Positions 27,833-37,517 are shown, numbered from the stretch's first letter. The stretch is DNA of 64,000 nt from Actinoallomurus bryophytorum (GCF_006716425.1 NZ_VFOZ01000001.1:1-64000), one strand, 5' to 3'. Numbers and translations are program-made. The notes: a model not told the origin generated them from the sequence alone.

Positions 27833-28154
27833 CGAAACCTCTCACGTGACGCCACTGCTCGCGGACTGCGCTGATGCCGCGCCGACGTGTCACCCACCGT
27901 GGCGGGATGCGCGTAAGGACACCCCGCGGACGGCCGATGCCCCTGCACCGGTCGCGGTCACCCGCACCGGTGCGCTTCGCGGCCCACCGCTCAATGGCTT
28001 TCGTCGGCCCCCGTATGAGGATTTCGTCCGGCCAGGTCCCCATCCGCTGCTCCGTGGAGGAAGATGCAACGGCCATCTGGCACCGGGGAAGGTGCGCCAG
28101 CTGGGAGCGGGTGGAGACCTCGCCGAACGGATCCTCAGGCCAACGACACTGCGG
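27833..28154. other. Intergenic region between mraZ and rsmH
   Basis: 322 bp with no supported gene. It may hold a promoter for rsmH, as such a gap inside a tight cluster suggests, but I see no convincing hexamers, hairpin or repeat. Confidence 0.5.
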
Positions 28155-28586
28155 TCAAAGAACCCCGGGCAGCACCTCCTCGGACAGATCGGAGAACTGC
28201 GGCTCCTGGTCGGCCAGGTAGGTCTCCCAGGCGGTCGCGTCCCATATCTCCAGGCGTGTGTTGGCTCCGATGACGGCACAGTCGCGGCTCAGCCCGGCGT
28301 AGTTGCGCAACGCCGGCGGAATCGTGATCCGCCCCTGCTTGTCGGGAACCTCGTCCGAAGCGCTGGCGAAGAAGACCCGGCTGTAGTCGCGCACCGCCTT
28401 GGCGGTGACCGGTGCGGTACGGAGCGCCTCGGTGATGCGCTGGAACTCGGTCTCAGGGAAAACGTAGAGACAGCGTTCCTGACCCTTCGTGATCACCAAT
28501 CCCCCCGAGAGCTCCTCGCGGTACTTCGCCGGTAGGAACAGTCGTCCCTTGTCGTCTAGGCGCGGTGAATGAGTACCGAGGAACAT
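28155..28586 (-). CDS. mraZ: Transcriptional regulator MraZ
   Basis: 143 residues with two AbrB-like beta repeats: [20 protein letters not shown] (8-27) and the second around [20 protein letters not shown]. MraZ forms a ring-shaped oligomer that binds direct repeats of TGGGN 10 bp apart and controls its own dcw operon. Such boxes are visible just upstream (28627-28662). The ATG at 28586 is chosen because GAGGTGAGG precedes it and [15 protein letters not shown] is the family start; 12 in-frame codons upstream are rejected. Confidence 0.97.
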   Translation of the reverse strand: MFLGTHSPRLDDKGRLFLPAKYREELSGGLVITKGQERCLYVFPETEFQRITEALRTAPVTAKAVRDYSRVFFASASDEVPDKQGRITIPPALRNYAGLSRDCAVIGANTRLEIWDATAWETYLADQEPQFSDLSEEVLPGVL

Positions 28587-28626
28587 CGGCCTCACCTCCC
28601 CGCCCCCCGTGAGGCGATGCACCCTG

Positions 28627-28662
28627 CCCCACGGCGCCCCACTCTACTCCACTCTTCCCCAC
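28627..28662 (-). promoter_or_regulatory. Four phased MraZ boxes in the mraZ control region
   Basis: On the minus strand GTGGGG occurs at 28662-28657, 28642-28637 and 28632-28627, and GTGGAG at 28652-28647, an exact 10-bp period. This is the MraZ recognition pattern (TGGGN-5 nt repeats) in the sense orientation, 41-76 nt upstream of the mraZ ATG. A fifth GTGGGG lies at 28689-28684. Binding by MraZ follows from family knowledge. Confidence 0.88.
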
Positions 28663-28724
28663 GGTCAACGACCAAAACGCCTGCCCCACGGCATTTCCCC
28701 GGACAAAGCCGCAGGTCAGAGAGG

Positions 28725-28853
28725 TGGGGTGAAGTGGGGGGCCAGAAGCCGGGCCACGACCGCCACGCCGCGCCGACATCCGACGGCGCACCGAATGGCC
28801 CCCAGAAGTCAGAAAACGTCCAGCCTCGGGACGAACGATGGGGCGAAGTGGGG
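28725..28853 (+). promoter_or_regulatory. Two MraZ-like box pairs facing the moxR operon
   Basis: On the plus strand TGGGG occurs at 28725-28729 and 28735-28739, and again at 28839-28843 and 28849-28853. Each pair has the 10-bp spacing of MraZ sites. The pairs share the 15-mer TGGGG-[TC]-GAAG-TGGGG, with copies 114 bp apart. They lie on the moxR side of the divergent region, about 190-320 nt before moxR. They suggest that MraZ also controls the divergent operon; this is inference. Confidence 0.6.
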
Positions 28854-29044
28854 AAAGGCGAATGGGTTTACGCTCCTGCCACGAGGCCATCGCACCAACC
28901 AGGCCAAAAGACGTACTGTCGGTCCAACAGACAACATGACGAACAAACCGGATGGAGCTCCCCATCCGCATCCGTGTGCGAGGGATCGGGCCGGTCAGGT
29001 CGGCGTCGGGGCCGCAGCCGCACGGATGGCCCGAGGAGGGGTTA

Positions 29045-30025
<981 letters not shown>

Positions 30026-30039
30026 AGCGGGCATCCGGG

Positions 30040-31455
30040 GTGGTGAACCGCAGCAGGGCCGATCGGCGGGTGACGAGCGACCCGCCGGCACGAGAGGCCC
30101 ACGCGGTCCGCAGGACCCTCGGCGCGCTGACGACGCGTGGCCGTTCCTTCATGGCGGCGGGGATCACCGCGATCGTGTGCGCCTTCATCCTCGGCGAGCG
30201 CGACCTGCTGCGCGCCGGCGTGCTCATCGTCGCGCTGCCGCTGACCTCGGCGCTCGTGGTGTCCCGCACGCGCTACCGGCTCTCGTGCACCCGCCGCGCC
30301 GACCCCTCACGCCTCCCGGTCGGGCACGAGGCGCAGGTGAGCGTCGTGCTGCAGAACATCTCGCGGATGCCCACCGGCATCCTGCTCGTCGAGGACCAGG
30401 TGCCCTACACGCTCGGCGACCGGGCGAGGTTCGTGGTCGACCGGATCGAGCCGGGCGGCGGACGGGAGATGGTCTACCGGATCCGCGCGGGCGTACGGGG
30501 GCGCTACCAGGTCGGGCCGCTGACGGTGCGTCTCGCCGACCCGTTCGGCCTGGTCGAGCTGGCCCGGTCGTTCACGACCGCCAACCGGATCACGGTCACC
30601 CCGCCGATCGTGCCGCTTCCGCACGGCCGGCTGACCGGTTCGTGGGCGGGCGGCGGCGAGAGCCGGGCGCGTACCGTCGCCACGGCCGGTGAGGACGACG
30701 TCGCGCCGCGGGAGTACCGCCACGGCGACGACCTGCGGCGGGTGCACTGGCGCTCCACCGCCCGCCGCGGCGAGCTGATGGTCCGCCGTGAGGAGCAGCA
30801 GTGGCAGAGCCGCGGCACGCTCTTCCTGGACACCCGGCGGTACGCGCACTGGGGTGACGGGCCGGCCGGGTCGTTCGAGCAGTCCGTCTCGGCCGCCGCC
30901 TCGATCGGGGTCCAGCTCGGCCGTGAGGGCATGGGCCTGCGCTATGTCACCGATGAGGGCGAGGTGCTCGCCCCGTCCGTGGCCTTCGAGGGGGCGCTGC
31001 TCGACTCGCTGGCCGTCGCGCGTACCTCGGTCAACCGGTCGCTGCGGCCCGGTCTGTCCGCGCTCCGCACCGCGGCGACCAGCGGCGACGGCCTGGTCGT
31101 CGGCGTGTTCGGGCGGCTCACCGCCGAGGACGCCCGGGACGTGGCCCGGTCACGCCGGGGCACCGCCACCTGTGTCGCGGTGCTCGTCGGCGACGAGGAA
31201 CACGCGGCGGCCAGGGCCGCGGCGACGCTGCGCGCGGCGGGCTGGCGGGTCCTGATCATCGAGTCGGCGGCCGCGCTCGCCGGCGCGTGGGCCGGCGCCG
31301 ACCAGGCCACGGAGAACTCCGAGCTGCGGGCCGTGCGGGACCGGACGGCCGCCAGGCCCGCCTCCTCCGAGGCACCCGACGGGCGTCCTGCGGGGAACGG
31401 CACGGCACCGCCGTCCGGCGGTACGAACGGGGAGAGCCGAGGAGGACGGCCATGA
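30040..31455 (+). CDS. DUF58 domain-containing membrane protein
   Basis: 471 residues. Two membrane segments (about 35-75) are followed by a beta-rich domain and the DUF58 signature (EYRHGDDLRRVHWRSTARRG, then ELMVRREE, about 227-250), related to VWA domains. A Pro/Ser/Gly-rich tail ends the protein. Partner of the upstream MoxR ATPase; the stop codon overlaps the next ATG (ATGA), so the transglutaminase is translationally coupled. Function unknown; an envelope role is likely from context. Confidence 0.92.
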   Translation: MVNRSRADRRVTSDPPAREAHAVRRTLGALTTRGRSFMAAGITAIVCAFILGERDLLRAGVLIVALPLTSALVVSRTRYRLSCTRRADPSRLPVGHEAQVSVVLQNISRMPTGILLVEDQVPYTLGDRARFVVDRIEPGGGREMVYRIRAGVRGRYQVGPLTVRLADPFGLVELARSFTTANRITVTPPIVPLPHGRLTGSWAGGGESRARTVATAGEDDVAPREYRHGDDLRRVHWRSTARRGELMVRREEQQWQSRGTLFLDTRRYAHWGDGPAGSFEQSVSAAASIGVQLGREGMGLRYVTDEGEVLAPSVAFEGALLDSLAVARTSVNRSLRPGLSALRTAATSGDGLVVGVFGRLTAEDARDVARSRRGTATCVAVLVGDEEHAAARAAATLRAAGWRVLIIESAAALAGAWAGADQATENSELRAVRDRTAARPASSEAPDGRPAGNGTAPPSGGTNGESRGGRP

Positions 31456-33851
31456 GACTGCGGCTGACGATCATGGCGGGGCTGGCCACGCTGCTGGCCT
31501 CGATCGGTCTCTACCCGCTGTTCGAGAGCGGCGGATGGTTCTTCACCGGCGTGGGCGCGATCGGGGTCGCCGGCGGGGCCGGCGTGCTCACCCGGCGGAT
31601 CCGCGTCACGGCGTGGCTGTGCGTGCCGGTCGGGCTGGCCGCGCTGTTCCTCTACCTGACGGTGTTGTTCGCCTCCGGGCACGCGCTGGTCGGCGTGATC
31701 CCCACGCCTTCCTCGGCCGCCCGGCTGGGCCGGCTCGTCGGCGAGGGCTGGCATGACGCCAACGCCTACGCGGCTCCGGTCCCGATGCTGCCCGCCATCG
31801 ACCTGCTCACCGGCATCGGTATCGGGCTGGTCGCGGTCCTCGTCGACTTCCTGGCGGTCCGCATGCGGCGCGCGGCGCTGGCCGGGCTGCCGCTGCTGGC
31901 GGTGTACAGCGTGCCGGCGGCGGTGCGCCAGGAGACGGTGAGCTGGCTGGCCTTCCTGCTGGGCGCTGCCGGCTACCTGGGGCTCCTCGTCGTGGACGCG
32001 CGCGAGCAGCTGGCCGGCTGGGGGCGCGCGGTGTTCACGCGGCACTGGTCACCGGCCCGGTACGACGAGCGGCCCGACTCCAGCCCGCTCGCGGCGGCCG
32101 GGCGGCGTATCGGGCTGACCGCCGTGGCCGTCGCGATCGTCCTGCCGTTCGCGGTGCCCGGCATCGAGCCGCGCGGGCTCCTCGGCTTCGGCGGGAGCGC
32201 CGAGGGCGACACCACCGGCGGGTCGGGTTCGATCGCGGGCATCTACGCCCTGAACCCCCTGGTCAGCCTGCGGCGCCAGCTCGTACGCGGTGGGGACGCC
32301 GAGGTACTCAGGTACCACACGACGGACGGCACCGCGCCGGAGTACCTGCGGATGTACTCCCTCGACCGGTTCGACGGCGAGACGTGGACGACCGCGCCGC
32401 TGCACGGCGACAAGGACTCCTCGCGGATCGTGGACAAGGCGCTGCCCGTGGATCCCGCCATGGGCGCGATCCCGTCCCGCGCGGTGACCACGAACATCAG
32501 CATCAACTCCCAGGTGCACGGCCTGGACGTGCTGCCCATGCCGTACCCGCCCACGAAGCTGGACATCAAGGGCGACTGGCGGGTCGACCCGCGGTCGCTG
32601 ACGGTGTTCTCCTCCCGCGACTCGGCGGGCGGGCGGTCCTATACCGTCACGAGCCTCCGGCCGGAGCCGACCTACCAGGAGCTCGTGACGAACGCTCTCC
32701 CCCCGGAGCAGATCGCCGCGCGCTACCTCGGGGTCCCCGACTCCGTCGGCGAGGACATCACCGACCTGGCGAACGAGGCGGCCGAGGGCGCGGCGACGCC
32801 GTACGAGAAGGCCGTCAAACTGCAAGATTATTTCACCGAGCAGGGGAGGTTCACCTACAGCCTGGACGCACCGCCGCTGTCCCGCCGGGGCGGGGCACTG
32901 CGCAACTTCCTGTTCACCAGCCATACCGGGTACTGCGAGCAGTTCGCGGCGTCGATGGCGCTGCTCGCCCGGATCCTCGGTATCCCGGCCCGCGTCGGCA
33001 TGGGCTACACGGCGGGCACCCAGGCGCCGGACGGATCATGGGTGGTACGGACCAAGGACGCGCACGCGTGGCCGGAGCTGTACTTCGCCGGCGTCGGCTG
33101 GCTGCGTTTCGAGCCGACGCCGGGCGGCGACGGCGGTCAGGGCAGCGCGAGCGTACCGTCCTACACCGACCCCCTGTCGCTGCCCGGAGCGCTGGGCAGC
33201 AACACGGACGACCAGCTGCCCTCGGGCACCACGCTGCCGGGCGGGAACCCCACCGCCGCTGCCAGCGCGGCGCCGCGGCACCGCACCGACCCGCTGACCG
33301 ACCAGCGCGAGGCACCGGGCCTGGTGAGCGACCGGCACGGGTCGCGTCTGCCGATCACCTGGCTGCTGGCCGGGCTGGTCGCGATCCTGCTGCTGGTGAC
33401 GCCGGTCTCCGTACGACGACTGGCGTGGGCGCGCCGCTGGTCGCGGGCGAAGTCGGACGCGGCGGTCGCGCACGCGGCATGGGACGATCTGCGCGCGGAC
33501 GCGATCGACCATCGGCTCGAGTGGCCGGCGAGTGAGACGCCGCGGTCGACGGCACGGCGGCTCACCGAGGAGCTCGCGCTGGACGAGACGGCCACCGCGG
33601 CGCTGACGAGGCTGTCGCGGGCGGAGGAGCGCGCGAGGTACGCGCCGTCGGCCGAGGCCATGACGACGCTGCGGAACGACGCCCGGATCCTGCGCTCGGC
33701 GTTCGGCGCACGTGCCGGGCGATGGGTACGGTGGCGCGCCCGGCTGTTCCCGCCGTCCGCGACGGCGACACTGCGGCGTGGGGGCGGACGGGCTCTGGAC
33801 GTCTTCGAGTGGCTGGATGTGGCCACTCTGCGCCGCCGGCGCCACACCTGA
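31452..33851 (+). CDS. Transglutaminase-like membrane protein (DUF3488 type)
   Basis: 799 residues. About six membrane segments at the N-terminus (1-235) are followed by an extracellular transglutaminase-like domain, one more membrane segment (about 637-657) and a cytoplasmic tail with a DUF4129-like region. Catalytic residues are visible: C495 in GYCEQFAASMALLARILGIP and H538 in KDAHAWPEL. Whether it cross-links, hydrolyses or cleaves peptides is unknown for this family. ATG 31452 overlaps the DUF58 stop and has GGAGGACGG upstream; a much longer in-frame extension upstream is rejected as a shadow of the DUF58 gene. Confidence 0.93.
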   Translation: MRLRLTIMAGLATLLASIGLYPLFESGGWFFTGVGAIGVAGGAGVLTRRIRVTAWLCVPVGLAALFLYLTVLFASGHALVGVIPTPSSAARLGRLVGEGWHDANAYAAPVPMLPAIDLLTGIGIGLVAVLVDFLAVRMRRAALAGLPLLAVYSVPAAVRQETVSWLAFLLGAAGYLGLLVVDAREQLAGWGRAVFTRHWSPARYDERPDSSPLAAAGRRIGLTAVAVAIVLPFAVPGIEPRGLLGFGGSAEGDTTGGSGSIAGIYALNPLVSLRRQLVRGGDAEVLRYHTTDGTAPEYLRMYSLDRFDGETWTTAPLHGDKDSSRIVDKALPVDPAMGAIPSRAVTTNISINSQVHGLDVLPMPYPPTKLDIKGDWRVDPRSLTVFSSRDSAGGRSYTVTSLRPEPTYQELVTNALPPEQIAARYLGVPDSVGEDITDLANEAAEGAATPYEKAVKLQDYFTEQGRFTYSLDAPPLSRRGGALRNFLFTSHTGYCEQFAASMALLARILGIPARVGMGYTAGTQAPDGSWVVRTKDAHAWPELYFAGVGWLRFEPTPGGDGGQGSASVPSYTDPLSLPGALGSNTDDQLPSGTTLPGGNPTAAASAAPRHRTDPLTDQREAPGLVSDRHGSRLPITWLLAGLVAILLLVTPVSVRRLAWARRWSRAKSDAAVAHAAWDDLRADAIDHRLEWPASETPRSTARRLTEELALDETATAALTRLSRAEERARYAPSAEAMTTLRNDARILRSAFGARAGRWVRWRARLFPPSATATLRRGGGRALDVFEWLDVATLRRRRHT

Positions 33852-33869
33852 GGGGACACCGACGGTGAC

Positions 33870-33937
33870 GGACTTCGGAACGGGGTTCGTAAGTCCGCCT
33901 TGCGAACGCTCGGGGACACCCTGATGCGCTGGTGTCC
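33870..33937. terminator. Hairpin pair between convergent operons
   Basis: First hairpin: GGACTT (33870-33875) with AAGTCC (33891-33896), plus an inner GAAC/GTTC stem. Second: GGACACC (33914-33920) with GGTGTCC (33931-33937). They lie after the transglutaminase stop and before the end of the convergent DUF3040 gene and may work as a two-way terminator. The rest of the gap (to 34205) shows nothing else. Confidence 0.55.
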
Positions 33938-34205
33938 GTCTCACGGACGGTGCGGCTGCTCGCCGCCGCCGTCACTCCGGTGACAGGAGACGAGGACGGA
34001 AGGATCCGGCTGGTCGCCCGGCCGCGTGCCAGGCCCGGCTGTGGCCGTGGGCCGGCGACGGTGGTGCCGCGGAGGAGGCGCGGCGGCCGAGGGCTCGTCC
34101 TGCGGCCCGGCGCACTGGCGGGCGAGGCGGTGCCGGTGCGCGGGCCGGCCCCGGCGAGGAGTCCCGGCCGTCACGGCACGGGGCGCTCGCCCGGGTGGGG
34201 GTCGC

Positions 34206-34598
34206 TCAGGGGCCCTCGTGGCGGCGGCGCCAGCGCTCCTCGAACCGCTCCATGAAACCCGACTTGGACTCGCGAGCCGGCTTGCTCTTCTTCGGCTCGG
34301 GCTCCGTGCCGACACCGGTCATGCGCTTCCAGCTCGTCAGGCCCCAGGCGCAGCAGCCCACCATGAGGAGGAAGCCCGCGACGCTGATCACGATGCTGAT
34401 CGGCATGGTGTTCAGGATCGGGCCGGCCATCACCACGAACAGGCCGAGGACGAAGCCGATCCCGGCCTTCCAGATCCTGCGCTTGTAGTGGACCTTCGGA
34501 TCGGTCGAGCGAACCGCGGAAGCGAACTTCGGATCCTCGGCATACAACGCGCGCTCGATCTGGTCGAGCAGGCGCTGCTCGTGGTCAGAGAGCGGCAC
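34206..34598 (-). CDS. DUF3040 domain-containing membrane protein
   Basis: 130 residues. The N-terminal PLSDHEQRLLDQIERALYAEDPKFASA is the DUF3040 signature; two membrane segments follow (about 48-66 and 72-92), then a basic tail. A small actinobacterial family of unknown function, often next to dinB as here. GTG 34598 is chosen because GGGAGG precedes it; in-frame upstream codons lack a site and do not match the family. Confidence 0.92.
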   Translation of the reverse strand: MPLSDHEQRLLDQIERALYAEDPKFASAVRSTDPKVHYKRRIWKAGIGFVLGLFVVMAGPILNTMPISIVISVAGFLLMVGCCAWGLTSWKRMTGVGTEPEPKKSKPARESKSGFMERFEERWRRRHEGP

Positions 34599-34781
34599 GG
34601 CGCCTCCCAAAGACAGCCCCACGAAGGGGAATCCCACGCCGGACGGGGACATGGCTATCGGTGATATGCCCAGAATACGAGCCGCGACGACCGTACGAAA
34701 GAAAACGTTCGGCCGTGGACGCGTGGATTGCCAAGTCAATCGACATATTCACCGTCCGTGGTCACATGAGTCACATCGCCC

Positions 34782-36053
34782 TCAGTCGTCATGAGGCCGC
34801 TCCTTACCGTAGTACGCATTGCGCTCGGCGTCCGGTCGCACCAGTGCCGCGGGGCGTACGGCGCCGGCGCCGAACCGCCGTGCCGCCAGGTCCATGGCCT
34901 GTTCGGCCTCGCGCCAGCCCGTCTCGGGGTCCCCCAGGGACAGCTGTTGCGTCGCCGTCTCGGCGGAAACGAGATTTTCGACACGTACGCCGACGAGCCG
35001 CAGCGGGGTGTAGGCCAGCCCGGAGGCCTCGTACAGCGCGCAGGCCGTGGCGTAGATCTCACGGGCGAGGTCGGTCGGCTCCCGCAGGGTGCGCGACCGG
35101 GTGATCGTGGTGAAGTCGTCCCGGCGGAGTTTGATCGCGATCGTACGCCCGACGTGGCCGCTCCCCCGCAGCCGCGAGCCGACCCGGTCGGAGAGCCGCA
35201 GCAGCTCGCGCCGGATGCTCTGCGCGTCGGCGATGTCGACGTCGAAGGTCTCCTCGGCCCCGATGCTCTTGTCCTTGACCGAGGCCACGACCGAGCGTTC
35301 GTCGCGCCCCCAGGCGAGGTTGTGCAGGTGCTCGCCGACCGCGTCGCCGACCTCGCGCCTGAGCGTGTCCAGCGGGGTGACGGCGAGGTCACCGACCGTG
35401 TGGAGGCCCAGCCGGCCCAGGACCTGCTCGGTGCGCTCCCCCACGCCCCACAGCGCCGCGACCGGCAGCGGGTGCAGGAAGGCGACGACGCCGTCGGCCG
35501 GCACGACGAGCAGGCCGTCGGGCTTGCACCGGGTGGAGGCCAGCTTGGCGACGAACTTGGTGCTCGCCACGCCGACCGAGCACGTGATGCCCAGCTGTTC
35601 GGCGACCTGGCGGCGGATCATCGCCCCGATCTCGGCGGGCCGGCCGAGCCGCCGTAGCGCGCCCGAGACGTCCAGGAACGCCTCGTCGAGGGCGAGCGGC
35701 TCGACGAGCGGCGTGATCGAAGCGAAGATCTCCATCACCCCGGCGGAGACCGCGGCGTACTTGTCGTGCCGGGGCGGCAGGACTACGGCCTGCGGGCACA
35801 GGCGGCGGGCCCGCGACATGGGCATCGCCGAGTGCACGCCGTACTTGCGCACCTCGTAGGAGGCCGCCGCCACGACACCGCGCCCACCGGCGCCGCCGAC
35901 CACCACCGGCCGGCCGCGCAGCTCGGGGCGTTCGAGCAGCTCCACGCTCACGAAGAAGGCGTCCATGTCGACGTGCAGCACGCCACAGCCGGTGTCGTCG
36001 GCGGGCGGCCCCGGCTGCGGCCCCGGCCGGTGCAGCTGCTGTTTTCTGCTCAT
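34782..36053 (-). CDS. dinB: DNA polymerase IV (Y-family)
   Basis: 423-residue error-prone translesion polymerase. Seen: catalytic HVDMDAFFVSVE near the N-terminus, LDEAFLDVSG with the second acidic pair, SVGVASTKFVAKLAS, the helix-hairpin-helix VGERTEQVLGRLGLHTVGDL, and the little-finger domain. QLSLGD near the C-terminus is a beta-clamp-binding motif, so it should be able to join the replisome. ATG 36053 chosen; GTG 36062 is also in frame. No LexA-type box is seen upstream. Confidence 0.96.
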   Translation of the reverse strand: MSRKQQLHRPGPQPGPPADDTGCGVLHVDMDAFFVSVELLERPELRGRPVVVGGAGGRGVVAAASYEVRKYGVHSAMPMSRARRLCPQAVVLPPRHDKYAAVSAGVMEIFASITPLVEPLALDEAFLDVSGALRRLGRPAEIGAMIRRQVAEQLGITCSVGVASTKFVAKLASTRCKPDGLLVVPADGVVAFLHPLPVAALWGVGERTEQVLGRLGLHTVGDLAVTPLDTLRREVGDAVGEHLHNLAWGRDERSVVASVKDKSIGAEETFDVDIADAQSIRRELLRLSDRVGSRLRGSGHVGRTIAIKLRRDDFTTITRSRTLREPTDLAREIYATACALYEASGLAYTPLRLVGVRVENLVSAETATQQLSLGDPETGWREAEQAMDLAARRFGAGAVRPAALVRPDAERNAYYGKERPHDD

Positions 36054-36105
36054 GCCGACCACCCGCGTGCTCGCGTCGTCGGCCGTTCTTTCATGGGGCG
36101 GATCG

Positions 36106-36852
36106 CTATCGCCGCCGCGCCAGGGCGTGGAGCTGGGTGGCGACGTCCTTGAGTACGGGGTGCATGGCGGCCGCCCGCTCCAGCGCGAGGAGCTCGTCCG
36201 CGGTGCCGCGGTCGCCGTCGATGAGGCCGCTCGGGACCAGGTCGGCGAAGACCCGCACCCCGTGCAGCTCGCCGACGCGGAGGCCGGAGTTCTCGATCAG
36301 CTCGGCGAGCATGCCGGAGGTGAACCGCCGGGGCATCGGGTCGTGCTCGCCCCAGCGGCCCTGGGCGCTGGACAGCAGCCGCCGGGCGTCGTCGAAGTGG
36401 CCGGCGAGCGCACGGTGCAGCACGGCCGCGACCTGGTTGGCCGCCAGGACGCTGACGGCGCCGCCCTGGCGTACGGTGCGGGCCACCGAGGACATCGCGG
36501 CGACCGGGTCGTCGACGTATTCGAGCACGCTGTGGCACAGCACCAGGTCCGCGCTGTCCGGGCCGACCACTCCGGGCAGGCCGTCGGCGTCGCCCTGCAG
36601 CGCACGGACTCGCACGCCGGCCTCGGCGGCCCGGCGTTCGAGCCCCGCCAGGGCGTCCGGGCTGGAGTCGACGACCGTCACGTTGTGCCCGAGCTCGGCG
36701 AGCGGCACGGCCAGCCCGCCGGTGCCACCGCCGGCGTCCAGGACGTCGAGCACGGCACGGCCGGACGCCTTGGCGCTCTCGTCGAGAACCTCGCGCAGGA
36801 TCTCCCACACGACGAGGCCTCGGGACGGCCGGGGCCGGGGACGCTCGGTCAC
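36106..36852 (-). CDS. Class I SAM-dependent methyltransferase
   Basis: 248 residues. The SAM-binding motif I is VLDAGGGTGGLAVPLA, followed by VTVVDSSPDAL (motif II) and DLVLCHSVLEYVDDP (post-motif). The Pro/Arg-rich first 12 residues precede the domain. Target unknown; this type often lies next to dinB in actinomycetes, which does not reveal the substrate. GTG 36852 is supported by GGGAGG upstream. The gene ends 52 nt before dinB on the same strand. Confidence 0.9.
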   Translation of the reverse strand: MTERPRPRPSRGLVVWEILREVLDESAKASGRAVLDVLDAGGGTGGLAVPLAELGHNVTVVDSSPDALAGLERRAAEAGVRVRALQGDADGLPGVVGPDSADLVLCHSVLEYVDDPVAAMSSVARTVRQGGAVSVLAANQVAAVLHRALAGHFDDARRLLSSAQGRWGEHDPMPRRFTSGMLAELIENSGLRVGELHGVRVFADLVPSGLIDGDRGTADELLALERAAAMHPVLKDVATQLHALARRR

Positions 36853-37025
36853 GGTGCCTCCCGCCGTACCGGACGGCGCGCGACCGCGAGCCGCCACGTC
36901 GGCACGGCCGTCCGCCGGGACTCCTGCCTCTTTCGCCTCACAGCTCCCAGCTTAGAGCCCGCACCGACAGGGCGCGCGCCGCGAGCGGAGCGCAGTCCTG
37001 TCCGCCGGGGCTCTTGAACGCCTAC

Positions 37026-37377
37026 GGCCTGTCTCGGAACCGGCCTGTCTCGGAACCGGCCTGTCTCGGAACCGGCCCGTCTCGGAACCGGCCCGTCTCG
37101 GAACCGGCCCGTCTCGGAACCGGCCCGTCTCGGAACCGGCCTGTCTCGGAACCGGCCTGTCTCGGAACCGGCCTGTCTCGGAACCGGCCTGTCTCGGAAC
37201 CGGCCTGTCTCGGAACCGGCCTGTCTCGGAACCGGCCCGTCTCGGAACCGGCCCGTCTCGGAACCGGCCCGTCTCGGAACCGGCCCGTCTCGGAACCGGC
37301 CCGTCTCGGAACCGGCCCGTCTCGGAACCGGCCCGTCTCGGAACCGGCCCGTCTCGGAACCGGCCCGTCTCGGAACC
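37026..37377 (+). repeat. 22-copy 16-bp tandem array
   Basis: Unit GGCC[T/C]GTCTCGGAACC, 22 head-to-tail copies with no other mismatch. Position 5 is the only variable base: copies 1-3 T, 4-7 C, 8-13 T, 14-22 C. The blockwise variants show expansion by slippage or unequal exchange of whole blocks. There are no spacers, so it is not a CRISPR; 16 is not a multiple of three, so it is not selected as a protein repeat in one frame. Confidence 0.97.
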
Positions 37378-37494
37378 CGCCCGCCCGGGGGGCCATCCCA
37401 CTCTCATTGTCCAGCCGGATCGGCAGCGCGGGGAAGGAGAACGGGGTTCTGTGGATAACCCCGTGCGGCGCCACCGAAGCGGCGCCACACGGCA
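37378..37494 (+). repeat. Conserved core of element copy 1, with DnaA-box-like pair
   Basis: Order: CGCCCGGGGGG, CCATCCCACT (from 37393), TTGTCCAGC (37407-37415), a less conserved GC stretch, GGGGTTCTGTGGATAAC with TGTGGATAA at 37450-37458 (reverse complement TTATCCACA), then GCGGCGCCAC twice (37465 and 37479). The last part forms an imperfect stem (CCGTGCGGCGCC with GGCGCCACACGG) just downstream of nusB, where it could also end that transcript. TTATCCACA is the E. coli DnaA-box consensus; TTGTCCAGC is near the TTGTCCACA type used in actinomycetes. Confidence 0.8.
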
Positions 37495-37517
37495 CCCGCA
37501 CGACCTTGGGACAGACC

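Larger units (their letters stand above)
37017..37494 (+). repeat. Intergenic repeat element, copy 1 (complete extent)
   Basis: From the terminus AACGCCTACGGCCTGTC (37017-37033), through a 22-copy 16-bp array, to a conserved core (37378-37494). A homologous copy lies inverted at 42482-42873: same terminus, one diverged 16-bp unit in the same place, and the same core including the spacing of its parts. The element fills the gap between the methyltransferase and nusB and carries no gene; long frames through it only translate the array. The ends are where similarity between the two copies stops. No target-site duplication or transposase is seen. Confidence 0.82.

Noticed and set aside
37026-37377. 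CRISPR array
   Set aside because: Head-to-tail 16-bp repeats without spacers, no leader and no cas genes.
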